Assembly: GCA_900757795.1 (NCBI GenBank)
Contig: CAAEPE010000020.1
Coordinates: forward strand, 30,275-94,274
Origin: an uncultured Phascolarctobacterium sp.
Lineage (GTDB): Bacteria > Bacillota > Negativicutes > Acidaminococcales > Acidaminococcaceae
Direction: 5' to 3'
Length of the DNA: 64,000 bases
The notes beneath the pieces were generated by a model. That model was not told where the DNA came from, did not search any database, and saw only the letters and a program-made list of their open reading frames with translations. Position 1 is the stretch's first letter; each line of letters begins with the position of its first letter. The position numbers were made by a program, and so were the translations under genes. Positions 15,739 through 24,842 of the stretch are shown one piece after another.

Positions 15739-16323
15739 TCACAAGCTGCCCTTGCTGCTCATTACGCCCTGCACACGGCTGTCCACAGCCACAGCTTCGG
15801 CCAGCGCTCTGGCAAAGCCCTTGAAAATTGCTTCTATAATATGATGCGTGTTTTTGCCGTATAACACGCGGATATGCAAGGTAAGACCAGCGTTCATTGC
15901 TACGGCGCGGAAAAATTCTTCGGTCATTTCCGCATCGTACATGCCCAGCTGCACCTTAGGAATTTCCGCATCAAAAACTAAATACTGACGGCCGCTGAAA
16001 TCCAGGCACACCTGCGCCAGCGCTTCATCCATAGGTAAAAAGCAGTTGCCGTAACGGTGTATGCCAACCTTATCGCCCACAGCTTCTTTTAGCGCCTGCC
16101 CCAAAACGATACCGCAATCCTCCACCGTATGATGGCTGTCAACATCTAAGTCTCCCGCCGCCTGCACAATCAAATCGCTGAAGCTGTGCTTAGCCAGCAA
16201 GGTCAGCATATGGTCAAAAAATCCAATGCCCGTATTAATATCGCAGTAACCGCTGCCGTCAAGGCTCCAATCAACACTAACGCCTGTTTCTAAGGTTTTG
16301 CGTTCTATGCTTGCGCTTCTCAT
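15739..16323 (-). CDS. hisB: Imidazoleglycerol-phosphate dehydratase
   Basis: 194 residues, the monofunctional dehydratase. The two manganese-binding repeats are visible as GFFDHMLTLLAKHS and DSHHTVEDCGIVLG, then FFRAVAMNAGLTLHI and NTHHIIEAIFKGFARAL. It dehydrates imidazole glycerol phosphate to imidazole acetol phosphate. Its start overlaps the hisC stop as ATGA. Downstream, the operon is broken by the GmrSD-like gene instead of continuing directly into hisH. Confidence 0.97.
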   Translation of the reverse strand: MRSASIERKTLETGVSVDWSLDGSGYCDINTGIGFFDHMLTLLAKHSFSDLIVQAAGDLDVDSHHTVEDCGIVLGQALKEAVGDKVGIHRYGNCFLPMDEALAQVCLDFSGRQYLVFDAEIPKVQLGMYDAEMTEEFFRAVAMNAGLTLHIRVLYGKNTHHIIEAIFKGFARALAEAVAVDSRVQGVMSSKGSL

Positions 16324-17525
16324 GCTTTACCTCCTGTGGTTTCAATAACCAATTCCGTCAGCTTCGCTAAAATTTGTTTATTTTCTTCGGGCAAACCAAC
16401 CGTAATGCGCAGCGCGCCGGTTAAAGCGGGATGACTGGTAAAATCGCGCACTAAAATACTGTTTGCCAAATAATATTTAAACAGCAGCTTACCACTAGCA
16501 GCCTGCTCCGGCAAATCCTTGCCATATTTTTGGTAATAAGCATCCGCCAACTGACGGCACAGCTCACCCTCAGCGCGCAGCATAACAAAGTTAGTAGCTG
16601 TCGGCCACACGCGAAAGCCTAGCTTCTGCATATAAGCGGCCATTTTATCACGTTCGGCACGAATAGTTTTAATGCGCTCCTTGTACAATTCTTTATTTTC
16701 GTAAACGGTTTTAGCAACCATCAACGTAAAGGCGTTCACATGATATGGCAGCAGCGCTTTGCCCAGCTGGCGCACCAAGGCAACCGCGCCTACGGCGTAG
16801 CCGCAGCGCATGCCTGCCAGTCCGTAGGCTTTAGAAAAGGTACGGAATACCATAAAATTGTTGTATTTGCCAAGCAGGCCTAAAGTGGAGCCTGCCACCA
16901 GCCACAGCTTATTCAAAGGACGCATATCGTTAGGCAAAATTTCTTTGCCGTCGGCAAATTCCATATACGCCTCGTCCATAATTACCGGACAGTTGACGTT
17001 CGCAATAATTTTTTCCATAGCCGCCAAGCTGTTGTAATTTCCCGTAGGATTATTGGGATTGCAGACAATCAACAGCGACGGCTGCTCTTTTTTACAAAAA
17101 GCAATTACGCTATCGGCGTCCACATAGCCTTCCTCGGTCAAGGGATAACGCACTGCTATGCTGTCGCTTAAATCGGCGTATTCGCCATACATGGAAAAGG
17201 ACGGCCAAGGCACGGCAATTTTTTTGCCCGGCCCGCCGAAAACGTAGCAAGCCTTTTCCAAAAGTTCGCTGGAGCCGTTGCCTATTTTTACGCAGTCGGT
17301 GTCCACATCAAGCTCTTTTGCGATAACCTCGCATAAATTTTCGGATTTAATCGGCGGGTAGCGGTTGAAAGGAAAGCGCGCCGTGCGCGCGACAATGCCA
17401 GCGGCAATTTCTTCCGGCACAGGATAGTTGCTCTCGTTAGCGTTGACAATAATATCGGCAGCCACGTTTTCTACGGAATATTCCTCCATAGCCTCAATAC
17501 TTTTGCGTACGGAAAACTCGTTCAT
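16320..17525 (-). CDS. hisC: Histidinol-phosphate aminotransferase
   Basis: 401 residues, a fold-type I PLP enzyme. The PLP Lys lies in FRTFSKAYGLAGMRCGYAVG, with the upstream NPNNPTGN and DEAYMEFADG motifs and the C-terminal Arg in ALRITVG. It makes histidinol phosphate from imidazole acetol phosphate and glutamate. The family is about 350-370 residues, so this copy is somewhat long; the extra residues are in loops (for example LNKLWLVAGSTLGLLGKYNN). Related aminotransferases can be broad-specificity, but operon position fixes the role. Confidence 0.95.
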   Translation of the reverse strand: MNEFSVRKSIEAMEEYSVENVAADIIVNANESNYPVPEEIAAGIVARTARFPFNRYPPIKSENLCEVIAKELDVDTDCVKIGNGSSELLEKACYVFGGPGKKIAVPWPSFSMYGEYADLSDSIAVRYPLTEEGYVDADSVIAFCKKEQPSLLIVCNPNNPTGNYNSLAAMEKIIANVNCPVIMDEAYMEFADGKEILPNDMRPLNKLWLVAGSTLGLLGKYNNFMVFRTFSKAYGLAGMRCGYAVGAVALVRQLGKALLPYHVNAFTLMVAKTVYENKELYKERIKTIRAERDKMAAYMQKLGFRVWPTATNFVMLRAEGELCRQLADAYYQKYGKDLPEQAASGKLLFKYYLANSILVRDFTSHPALTGALRITVGLPEENKQILAKLTELVIETTGGKA

Positions 17526-17535
17526 TTTCTCCGCC

Positions 17536-18879
17536 TCACTTTCCTACGCGCTTGCGGATGGCATTAGCGTGAGCCTGTAAGCCCTCGGCCTCAGCCAAGG
17601 TAATAACATCGTCGGCAGCCGCATACAAGCCTTGCGCCGTATAAGCAATAATGCTAGTTTTTTTCATAAAGGTTTCTACGTTTAGCACAGAATAAAATTT
17701 TGCCGTACCGCCGGTGGGCAGTACATGGTTAGGCCCTGCATAATAATCGCCCAAAGGTTCCGGGGAATATTGGCCTAAGAAAATTGCGCCTGCGTTGCGA
17801 ATGTAAGGCATGATTTCAAAGGGAGCCTGTGTCATAATTTCCATGTGCTCCGGTGCAGAAATGTTGGCCATTTCAATAACCGTTGCCATATCCTTAGCCA
17901 AAACAATTTTGCCGGCCTGCTCTAAAGAAGTCGCAGCAATTTCCTTGCGCGGCAGTTTCGCCAGCTGTATTTCTACTTCCTGCGCTACGGCGTTGGCAAT
18001 GCGCTCGCTGTCTGTTACTAAAATTGCAGACGCCAGCGGGTCATGCTCGGCCTGACTTAGCAAATCTGCGGCGAGATATACAGGGTCGGCGCTGTCGTCG
18101 GCCACTACCAAAATTTCGCTGGGGCCTGCCAGCATATCGATATCCACATGGCCGATAACTGCTTTTTTTGCCAATGTTACAAAAATATTGCCGGGCCCGG
18201 TAATTTTTTCTACCTTGGGCACAGTTGCCGTACCAAAAGCCAAAGCGGCAATGGCTTGCGCGCCGCCCATTTTATAAATTTCCGTTACGCCGATAAGCTT
18301 GGCCGTTACCAAAACGTTAGCGTTTACTTTGCCGTCCTTCCCTGGAGGTACAGCCATTACAATACGCGGCACACCTGCAACCTTCGCCGGGCAGGCATTC
18401 ATCATAACGGAAGACGGATAAGCGGCAGTACCGCCGGGAACGTAAATACCCACGGAATCTACCGGCGTTACCTTTTGTCCCAGCAAGGAGCCGTAAGGTC
18501 GATTAGTGAGCCAGGTTTTGGGCATTTGCTCCTCATGAAATTTCATAACGTTGGCAATAGCGCGTTCTAAAGCAGCCTTTACTTCCGGCTTGCAAGCAGC
18601 TTCCGCTTCGGCAAATTCCTCCTCGGTCACACGAATATTTTGTGGCGTTAATTCCACTCTATCAATAAGTTTAGTATAATAAAATAATTTTTCATCGCCC
18701 TCGGCGCGCACATCAGCCACAATCTGCTCGGCAACCTGCGCTGCCGTCATGTGACGGCCAAACAGGGCGTCCGTTCCGGCCTGAATCCGCGGGGAAAGTT
18801 CTACCTCGTCAAAAGCTTTTTTCTTCATTAAAGCGGCGATCTCCGCCGCATTCATCGCTCTAGCGTCAGTAACTTGCAT
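17536..18879 (-). CDS. hisD: Histidinol dehydrogenase
   Basis: 447 residues from the ATG at 18879, which follows GAGGAGG; the frame extends nine codons upstream but without a better site. Family motifs: VGIYVPGGTAAYPSSVMMNA, the NAD-site region KMGGAQAIAALAFGT, IDMLAGPSEILVVAD, the zinc-ligand segment LLSQAEHDPLASA, and PEHMEI. It oxidises histidinol to histidine in two NAD-dependent steps, the last reactions of the pathway. It starts one base after the hisG stop, so the two are coupled. Confidence 0.97.
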   Translation of the reverse strand: MQVTDARAMNAAEIAALMKKKAFDEVELSPRIQAGTDALFGRHMTAAQVAEQIVADVRAEGDEKLFYYTKLIDRVELTPQNIRVTEEEFAEAEAACKPEVKAALERAIANVMKFHEEQMPKTWLTNRPYGSLLGQKVTPVDSVGIYVPGGTAAYPSSVMMNACPAKVAGVPRIVMAVPPGKDGKVNANVLVTAKLIGVTEIYKMGGAQAIAALAFGTATVPKVEKITGPGNIFVTLAKKAVIGHVDIDMLAGPSEILVVADDSADPVYLAADLLSQAEHDPLASAILVTDSERIANAVAQEVEIQLAKLPRKEIAATSLEQAGKIVLAKDMATVIEMANISAPEHMEIMTQAPFEIMPYIRNAGAIFLGQYSPEPLGDYYAGPNHVLPTGGTAKFYSVLNVETFMKKTSIIAYTAQGLYAAADDVITLAEAEGLQAHANAIRKRVGK

Positions 18880-18880
18880 T

Positions 18881-19531
18881 TTAATTTTCCTCCTCATGTA
18901 AAACAATGCGCAAATCCTCCACTAATTTATGCAGGCGCGCAAATTTCAATTTAAAGCTGGCTCTGTTGGCAATTAAACGGGCTGTAGCTGTAAAAATAGA
19001 ATCTACCTCTGCTAATTTATTTTCTCTTAAGGTCGTGCCCGTTTCCACAATATCCACAATCATCTCGCTAAGTCCCACGATTGGTCCCAGCTCAATGGAG
19101 CCGTTAAGCTTAACTATTTCTGTTTGAATGCCTAATTTATTAAAATATGCTTTGGCACAGTTGGGATATTTGGTGGCTACGCGCAGATGGGCGTAATCTG
19201 TCAGCTTAGCGCGGCGTTTTGCTTCCGGCACCGCCATCATCAGGCGGCAGCGGCCAAAGCCTAAATCCAGCAGCTCAACCACATCCTTATCCTGCTCCAG
19301 CAAAACATCCTTGCCAATAATACCGATATCTGCCGCACCATATTCTACATAGGTTGGTACATCCACAGTTTTAGCAATAATAAAACGCACCTTGGTTTCC
19401 TCGTTGCTAATAACCAGCTTGCGAGAATCCTCCGTAACATTTTCTGCGCTGTAACCAACCCTTTCCAGCAAGCGCAGCGATTTATTAAACAGCTTGCCCT
19501 TAGGCAAAGCTATAGTAATATATTCATTCAT
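18881..19531 (-). CDS. hisG: ATP phosphoribosyltransferase, short form
   Basis: 216 residues from the ATG at 19531; the in-frame extension upstream is not typical. This is the short HisG that lacks the C-terminal regulatory domain and needs HisZ. Motifs: ITIALPKGKLFNKSLRLLER at the N-terminus, DVPTYVEYGAADIGIIGKDV, and the PRPP site region DIVETGTTLRENKL. It catalyses the first committed step, joining ATP and PRPP. Lies 22 bp after hisZ, matching the octameric HisG-HisZ arrangement. Confidence 0.97.
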   Translation of the reverse strand: MNEYITIALPKGKLFNKSLRLLERVGYSAENVTEDSRKLVISNEETKVRFIIAKTVDVPTYVEYGAADIGIIGKDVLLEQDKDVVELLDLGFGRCRLMMAVPEAKRRAKLTDYAHLRVATKYPNCAKAYFNKLGIQTEIVKLNGSIELGPIVGLSEMIVDIVETGTTLRENKLAEVDSIFTATARLIANRASFKLKFARLHKLVEDLRIVLHEEEN

Positions 19532-19553
19532 GAAAATTTTTCCTAACCTTTCC

Positions 19554-20723
19554 TCAGGGTACATAAACTAAACCGGAGCAGCAATATTCCTTAACTGCTG
19601 CTGCGGCAGCAGTTAAATCCATAGCTTCCGTACATAATTTAACGCTGCGTCCTTCACTGCGCAAAGCGGCAGCTTTTGCAATCGCTTCCGGCAGCTTGCC
19701 TTCATTCCAAGCCACCAAAGCGTCCCAGCTGCGCACAGCCTGTGCCATGCCGCCGCGCTCCAACGCCAAAACTACACGATCAACGCCCAAAGCAAAACCT
19801 GTAGCGGGATAATTCAAGCCAAAATCCTGCATCATTTTATCATATCGTCCGCCGCCTGCTACGGGATAACCCATTTCCGGCAGATAGGCTTCAAACAGCA
19901 TACCGGTATAATAATCCAGCGAACGATACAAGCCCAAATCAAAGGTTAAATACTCTGACGCGCCGTAAGCCTGCACCAGCTCATAAATCGCCGCTAAATT
20001 TTCTAAAGCGTTGACAGCCTTAGGATTGGTAACAACGGCTCGCATTTTAGCCAACAGCTCTGACCCTCCCTGTAAAAACAGCAGGTCGGCAAAAAGCTGT
20101 TTTATTTCCGGGCGAATGTTTTGCATAGCGTCCGCCATTTGCTGCATAGCTACCGCATCGTGACGGCGCAGGCAATTTTTCAGTTCCACCAGCTGATTTT
20201 CGCTAAAGCCAGCCTCCTCTGCTAAACCATTGATAAAATCAACGTGGCCTAAGCTGATGGTAAACTGCTTTACGCCCGCCGCCTGCAAAGCTTTGACCGC
20301 CAGCACGATAATCTCTGCGTCGGCAGCAGCGCCGCTGGCACCCAAAAGCTCTACACCGGCCTGCTCAAACTCACATTGCCGTCCGGCTTGAATTTCTTCA
20401 TAACGATACAAATTAGCCAAATAACACAAACGCTTAATTTTTTCACCACCGTTCAAGCGCGTAGCTGTCAGGCGGGCAATAGGCGCAGTCATATCGCTGC
20501 GCAGCACCAAAAGATTATTATTGCGGTCAAAAAATCGAAAATCACCTTTCGCGCTCATGCTGCCAAAAGTATCTACATATTCAAAACTAGGAGTTTTTAC
20601 TTCATCATAGCCCCATTTATCAAAAACATCGATAATGGCGTTCTCAATACGGCGTCGCCTCTTCATCTCTCCCGGCAAAATGTCCTTCGTACCATAGGGA
20701 ACCTGATAGACCTTATTTATCAT
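19554..20723 (-). CDS. hisZ: ATP phosphoribosyltransferase regulatory subunit
   Basis: 389 residues, a histidyl-tRNA synthetase paralogue without the anticodon-binding domain. It keeps class II synthetase motifs (YGTKDILPGEMKRRRRIENA, VLRSDMTAPIARL, YRYEEIQAGRQCEFEQAGVE, GGGRYDKMMQDFG) but serves as the histidine-sensing partner of short HisG. It overlaps the end of the upstream TrpR-family regulator by 11 bp, so regulator and biosynthetic genes are one transcript. Confidence 0.95.
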   Translation of the reverse strand: MINKVYQVPYGTKDILPGEMKRRRRIENAIIDVFDKWGYDEVKTPSFEYVDTFGSMSAKGDFRFFDRNNNLLVLRSDMTAPIARLTATRLNGGEKIKRLCYLANLYRYEEIQAGRQCEFEQAGVELLGASGAAADAEIIVLAVKALQAAGVKQFTISLGHVDFINGLAEEAGFSENQLVELKNCLRRHDAVAMQQMADAMQNIRPEIKQLFADLLFLQGGSELLAKMRAVVTNPKAVNALENLAAIYELVQAYGASEYLTFDLGLYRSLDYYTGMLFEAYLPEMGYPVAGGGRYDKMMQDFGLNYPATGFALGVDRVVLALERGGMAQAVRSWDALVAWNEGKLPEAIAKAAALRSEGRSVKLCTEAMDLTAAAAAVKEYCCSGLVYVP

Positions 20724-21021
20724 CTTGCTTTTTCTCTCCTTTTAAAACATCCATCACAGAAGAATAGCCGTCTGCGCCGTAAACCAAGCAGCGCTTGACG
20801 CGGGAAATTGTTGCTGTGCTGGCACCGGTTTTTTCTACAATAGCTTCATAAATTGAGCCTTCGTCCAGCATACGCGCAACCTCTAATCTTTGCGCCATAG
20901 CCTTTACTTCACTAACGGTGCAGAGATCCTCAAAAAATTTATAACATTGTTCCGTATCCTTTAAACTCAAAATAACCTTAAATAATTGATCCGTCAAATG
21001 ATCGTGTCGATTGGCTGCCAT
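20713..21021 (-). CDS. TrpR-family regulator, YerC/HisR type
   Basis: 102 residues of the TrpR superfamily (YerC/YecD group): helical N-terminus, then LCTVSEVKAMAQRLEVARML and the helix-turn-helix YEAIVEKTGASTATISRVKR. In several Firmicutes a TrpR-type repressor named HisR controls histidine genes; the position here as the first gene of the his operon, overlapping hisZ, makes that the obvious role. Good RBS (GAGGAGG). A promoter at 21084-21112 and a palindrome at 21126-21148 lie just upstream. The assignment to HisR is inference from family and context. Confidence 0.88.
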   Translation of the reverse strand: MAANRHDHLTDQLFKVILSLKDTEQCYKFFEDLCTVSEVKAMAQRLEVARMLDEGSIYEAIVEKTGASTATISRVKRCLVYGADGYSSVMDVLKGEKKQDDK

Positions 21022-21083
21022 AATTTTCCTCCTCTATAAAAATTCTAAAATCAAGAAACATTTTACTAACAACTTGTAAAAAT

Positions 21084-21112
21084 ACTTTAATACTTTATCT
21101 AGTGAAAGTCAA
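21084..21112 (-). promoter_or_regulatory. Promoter of the his operon
   Basis: Read leftward: TTGACT (complement of 21107-21112), 17-bp spacer, TAAAGT (complement of 21084-21089), about 60 bp ahead of the regulator start codon. No T-box leader is seen. Confidence 0.6.
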
Positions 21113-21125
21113 GAGAAATTTACAA

Positions 21126-21148
21126 AAATTTACAGATTATGTAAATTT
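21126..21148. promoter_or_regulatory. Palindromic operator candidate between his and met promoters
   Basis: AAATTTACA and TGTAAATTT are perfect 9-bp arms around GATTA. It sits 14 bp upstream of both the his -35 and the met -35. The regulator bound there could be the YerC/HisR-type protein. Confidence 0.5.
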
Positions 21149-21162
21149 AGGCGATATTTTTG

Positions 21163-21191
21163 TTGACAATCGTAGCAAATAGATGTAGAAT
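21163..21191 (+). promoter_or_regulatory. Promoter of metNIQ
   Basis: Consensus TTGACA (21163-21168), 17-bp spacer, TAGAAT (21186-21191), just ahead of the SAM riboswitch. Confidence 0.8.
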
Positions 21192-21213
21192 TAAGTCACT
21201 AATTTAAAATGTA

Positions 21214-21309
21214 TTCATCAAGAGTAGCCGAGGGACTGGCCCGATGAAGCTACGGCAACCACACTGCGGTGAACGGTGCCAATTCCAACGGAGCAATCCG
21301 GCAGATGAA
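21214..21309 (+). ncRNA. SAM-I (S-box) riboswitch
   Basis: Conserved S-box core: P1 TTCATC (21214-21219) pairs with GATGAA (21304-21309). The segments AAGAGTAGCCGAGGGACTGG, CCCGATGAAGCTACGGCAAC and GGTGCCAATTCC follow in order and match the four-way-junction kink-turn and SAM pocket elements. It controls metNIQ by SAM-dependent termination at the hairpin 21328-21359: termination when SAM is plentiful. Confidence 0.95.
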
Positions 21310-21327
21310 GATAACTAAGCGCAAGCA

Positions 21328-21359
21328 AAATCCTTCACTCTGTTAGTGAAGGATTTTTT
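21328..21359 (+). terminator. Riboswitch expression-platform terminator
   Basis: AAATCCTTCACT pairs with AGTGAAGGATTT, followed by a T run. This is the SAM-controlled terminator. Confidence 0.9.
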
Positions 21360-21402
21360 AGTATCTAAAGCTGTAAAATTTATTTAAGGAAGGACTTTTA
21401 GG

Positions 21403-22440
21403 ATGATAGAATTAGTTAATGTAGAAAAAACCTACTATAGCAAAGCCGGCGACATCCACGCTTTGAAAAAAACTACCCTAAGCATCAAGGCCGGCGAAAT
21501 TTTCGGCATCATCGGTCTGTCCGGTGCAGGCAAATCCACCTTGGTACGCTGCATCAATATGCTGGAGCGTCCTACTAACGGACAAGTTTTTGTAAATAAC
21601 GAAGAACTAACTGCCATGAGCGAAGCGCAGCTGCGCAAAGCGCGCCAAAGCATTGGTATGATTTTCCAGCATTTTAATTTGCTCACCAGCCGTACTGTTT
21701 ACCAAAATATTGCTTTCCCTTTGGAAATTCAAGGCTTGAGCAAAGCGGAAATTGATAAACGCGTGCGTCCGCTGCTGGAGCTGGTACAATTGCAAGACCG
21801 CGCCAATTATTATCCCAGCCAATTATCCGGTGGTCAAAAGCAGCGCGTAGGTATTGCCCGCGCCTTGGCAAGCAATCCAAAAGTGCTGCTGTGCGACGAA
21901 GCAACCTCCGCCCTTGATCCGCAGACTACCAAATCCATTTTAGAGCTTTTGCAGGACATCAATAAAAAGCTTAATTTAACTATCGTGCTCATCACTCACC
22001 AAATGGAAGTTGTCAAAATGATTTGCGACCGCGTTGCTGTTATGGAAAACGGTAATATTATTGAAGAAGGCTCCATGGTGGATATGTTCACTAATCCCCA
22101 GCATCCTACTACCAAAGAATTTACCAAGAGCGTTGTCAATGCGGAAATTCCCGAAATGATTAAAAAGCTCACACTCACCGATACCTACAAAGACGGCAGC
22201 AAGCTGATCGTCCGCATTTCCTTTATCGGCGATTCCGCAGGCGAGCCTATCGTTTCCGGTATGGTTAAGCGCTTTGCCGTTGACGTAAGTATTTTGTACG
22301 GCAACATTGATCAGCTCAAGGATGTTCCCTTTGGCACGTTGATTATCGAAATCAGCGGTGATAAAGAAGGCATCAACAACGCCTTGGACTATTTACATCA
22401 GCAAAATCTGAAAACGGAGGTAATTGGCTATGAATCCTGA
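21403..22440 (+). CDS. metN: Methionine ABC transporter ATPase
   Basis: 345 residues. Walker A GLSGAGKST (about 38-46), Q-loop FQHFNLL, signature LSGGQKQRVGIARAL, Walker B VLLCDEATSALDP, H-loop LITHQME. A C-terminal NIL/ACT-like domain (about 265-345) binds methionine for transinhibition. It drives D- and L-methionine uptake with MetI and MetQ. RBS AAGGAAGG. The end overlaps metI by 11 bp, and expression is under the SAM riboswitch. Confidence 0.96.
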   Translation: MIELVNVEKTYYSKAGDIHALKKTTLSIKAGEIFGIIGLSGAGKSTLVRCINMLERPTNGQVFVNNEELTAMSEAQLRKARQSIGMIFQHFNLLTSRTVYQNIAFPLEIQGLSKAEIDKRVRPLLELVQLQDRANYYPSQLSGGQKQRVGIARALASNPKVLLCDEATSALDPQTTKSILELLQDINKKLNLTIVLITHQMEVVKMICDRVAVMENGNIIEEGSMVDMFTNPQHPTTKEFTKSVVNAEIPEMIKKLTLTDTYKDGSKLIVRISFIGDSAGEPIVSGMVKRFAVDVSILYGNIDQLKDVPFGTLIIEISGDKEGINNALDYLHQQNLKTEVIGYES

Positions 22441-23089
22441 TATGCTTAATCTTTTATTGAAATCCTTTTGGGAAACCTGCTACATGGTTTTTGCCTCTAC
22501 TGCACTATCCACTTTGATTGGTATTCCCTTAGGCGTTATTTTGACCGTCACCCGCAAAAATCATATTCTGCCTCATCAAGCTTTGAACAGCATTTTAGGA
22601 GCAATTGTCAATGCAACTCGTTCCACTCCCTTTATTATTTTAATGGTAGCAATTATTCCGCTGACGCGTATGATTGTTGGTTCCTCAATTGGCACCACGG
22701 CAGCCATCGTTCCCTTGACTATTTCCGCAGCGCCGTTTATCGCCCGCATTATTGAATCCTCTTTGCTGGAAATCAATCCCGGCATTATTGAAGCGGCGCA
22801 GGCTATGGGCGCAAGTCCCATGCAGATTATCACTAAGGTGCTGCTGCCGGAAGCGCTGCACTCCATTGTGCTGGGAGTAACCTTAGCCATCATCAGCTTA
22901 ATCGGCTACTCTGCTATGGCCGGTACTTTGGGCGGCGGCGGCTTAGGTGACTTGGCTATTCGCTACGGCTATCAACGTTTTCAAATGGACGTTATGCTAG
23001 CCACTGTTGTAGTTTTAATTATCATGGTTCAGGCAATGCAGTCCTTGGGCGACTACGCATCCAAAAAGCTGAACAAAAATAAACTGTAA
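22430..23089 (+). CDS. metI: Methionine ABC transporter permease
   Basis: 219 residues from the ATG at 22430 (GGAGG nine bases upstream); a TTG six bases earlier is less likely. About five membrane segments with the BPD_transp_1 coupling motif EAAQAMGASPMQIITKVLLP (about 124-143), and the N-terminal MPF helix WETCYMVFASTALSTLIGIP. It pairs with MetN in the inner membrane. Overlaps the metN stop, so it is translationally coupled. Confidence 0.95.
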   Translation: MNPDMLNLLLKSFWETCYMVFASTALSTLIGIPLGVILTVTRKNHILPHQALNSILGAIVNATRSTPFIILMVAIIPLTRMIVGSSIGTTAAIVPLTISAAPFIARIIESSLLEINPGIIEAAQAMGASPMQIITKVLLPEALHSIVLGVTLAIISLIGYSAMAGTLGGGGLGDLAIRYGYQRFQMDVMLATVVVLIIMVQAMQSLGDYASKKLNKNKL

Positions 23090-23172
23090 TCCTCGTTTAC
23101 GCGGTCTTCAATGCGCGCTTGAAGGCTTGCTATAAAAATAAAATTTTCTGAACATATATTATTGGAGGTATA

Positions 23173-24003
23173 ATGATGAGTAAATTAGTAAAAATTTTAA
23201 TCACCATTGCACTCTGTGCGCTTATGGTTGTAGCTGCGGGCTGCGGCGGCGATAAAAAAGCCTCTCCAAAGGCAGACCCTAATGCGCCTGTTAAAATTGG
23301 CGTAACCGCCGGTCCTCACGCCGAAATTATGGATAATGTGAAAAAGCTGGCTGAAAAAGACGGCTTAAAGGTAGAAGTAGTAGAATTCTCCGATTTTGTT
23401 TCTCCAAACGTAGCCTTGAGCCAAGGCGAGCTTTTTGCTAACAGTATGCAGCACGCTCCCTACTTGGCTGCTACCTTGAAAAAAGAACCTAAATTCGAGC
23501 TGGTAGAAGCTTTTAAAACCGTAAACTTCCCCATGGCTATTTACTCTGCCAAATATAAAAAAGTTGAAGATATTCCGGAAGGAGCAGTTATCGGAATTCC
23601 TAACGACCCTTCCAACGGTGCTCGAGCTCTCTTAGTGCTAGCTGATAAGGGCTTCATTGAATTGAAGGATAAAAATTCTGTTACGGCCACCACTGCCGAT
23701 ATTACCAAAAATCCTAAAAAATACAAAATTCAAGAGTTAGATGCCGCTTCCATTCCTAAAGCAATGCCTGATATGGATATTGCCGTTATCAACGCCAACT
23801 ATGCTTTAGTTGCTAAGCTGAACCCCGCCAAGGATTCTCTGCTTATTGAGCGGCCTGACAATCCATTCCTAAATATTTTTGTTACCACTAAAGCCAACGC
23901 CAACGATCCCCGCATTGCGCAGCTCAAAAAAATTTATCAATCTGCTGAAAACAAAAAATTTATTGAGGAGCATTTTAAAGGCACTATCACCGCTGGCTTC
24001 TAA
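23173..24003 (+). CDS. metQ: Methionine-binding lipoprotein
   Basis: 276 residues (or 275 from the second ATG, which has the better spacing to GGAGG). Lipoprotein signal with lipobox VVAAGC, then the NlpA/MetQ domain: KIGVTAGPHAEIMDNVKKLA, the methionine pocket region NSMQHAPYL, FPMAIYSAKYK, and GIPNDPSNGARALLVLADKG. It delivers methionine to MetNI. Third gene of the riboswitch-controlled operon, followed by a strong terminator. Confidence 0.96.
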   Translation: MMSKLVKILITIALCALMVVAAGCGGDKKASPKADPNAPVKIGVTAGPHAEIMDNVKKLAEKDGLKVEVVEFSDFVSPNVALSQGELFANSMQHAPYLAATLKKEPKFELVEAFKTVNFPMAIYSAKYKKVEDIPEGAVIGIPNDPSNGARALLVLADKGFIELKDKNSVTATTADITKNPKKYKIQELDAASIPKAMPDMDIAVINANYALVAKLNPAKDSLLIERPDNPFLNIFVTTKANANDPRIAQLKKIYQSAENKKFIEEHFKGTITAGF

Positions 24004-24024
24004 TGTTTTGATAGCTGATAAATC

Positions 24025-24065
24025 AAAACCACTGACTACACATAAAATGCAGTCAGTGGTTTTTT
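24025..24065 (+). terminator. Intrinsic terminator of metNIQ
   Basis: AAAACCACTGACT pairs with AGTCAGTGGTTTTTT around a 13-nt loop. Confidence 0.9.
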
Positions 24066-24133
24066 ATTATGCCATTGCTTCCTAGCGCGAAACGTGCTAG
24101 AACAGAATTCGTTATAAGTTTTGCATCAAAATA

Positions 24134-24781
24134 TTATCTGCACAGCTCCAAAACATCAGCAGCTTTCTCTGCCAGAAGCACTGCGCCGTGCTTTACAAGA
24201 AACTCTCTGCCGCGAAAGCCCCAACAGGCGCCAATGCAAGGTACGCCAGTATTTTTCGCCGTTAAAATATCTGTATCAGAATCACCGATATAAATAGTCT
24301 CCTCCGGTTTTACCGCCAGCTCGCGCATTACTGCCAGCAGCATATCCGGCGCAGGCTTACGAGCAATGCCTGCCCGTTCGCCGCAAGCAGCATCCAACAA
24401 TCCGTCAAAATAAAGCTGTGCCAACTCCTGCACAGCATAATCCGCCTTATTAGAAACAATAGCCGTTTTACAGCCAAGGGCACGGGCTTCAGTTAAAAGC
24501 TTCAAAACCCCCTTATAGGCGCAGGTTGTATCGTTGCAATGCACTTTATAATAAGCGTTAAAATCGGCAAAAACCTTTTCCTGCACTGCTTCCTCCGTGT
24601 TCGGCGGCACCGCCCGCGTAATCAGCTTGCGGATACCGTTACCCACAAACATGCGCACCTCGTCCACCGTGCGCGGCGGAAAATTATTGACCGTCAACGC
24701 ATGATTAGTCGCCGCCGCCAAATCCTCTAAGGTATTTAATAAAGTTCCGTCCAAATCAAAAATTAAAGCTTTATATTTCAA
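24134..24781 (-). CDS. HAD-superfamily phosphatase, phosphoglycolate phosphatase-like
   Basis: 215 residues. I take the TTG at 24781 as start: it has GAGGAGG eight bases upstream and gives the usual N-terminus LKYKALIFDLDGTLLNT. HAD motif I is DLDGT (nucleophile and acid Asp), motif II SN in TAIVSNKAD, Lys in ARKPAPD, motif IV GDSDTDIL; the cap is the small helical type. Gph-like enzymes dephosphorylate 2-phosphoglycolate or similar small phosphoesters; PpaX-type pyrophosphatase is an alternative. Monocistronic. Confidence 0.85.
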   Translation of the reverse strand: MKYKALIFDLDGTLLNTLEDLAAATNHALTVNNFPPRTVDEVRMFVGNGIRKLITRAVPPNTEEAVQEKVFADFNAYYKVHCNDTTCAYKGVLKLLTEARALGCKTAIVSNKADYAVQELAQLYFDGLLDAACGERAGIARKPAPDMLLAVMRELAVKPEETIYIGDSDTDILTAKNTGVPCIGACWGFRGREFLVKHGAVLLAEKAADVLELCR

Positions 24782-24842
24782 GAGCTGTTCCTCCTCATAT
24801 CTAATAGCTATATGATAATATGAAAAACACATAATTGCAACG

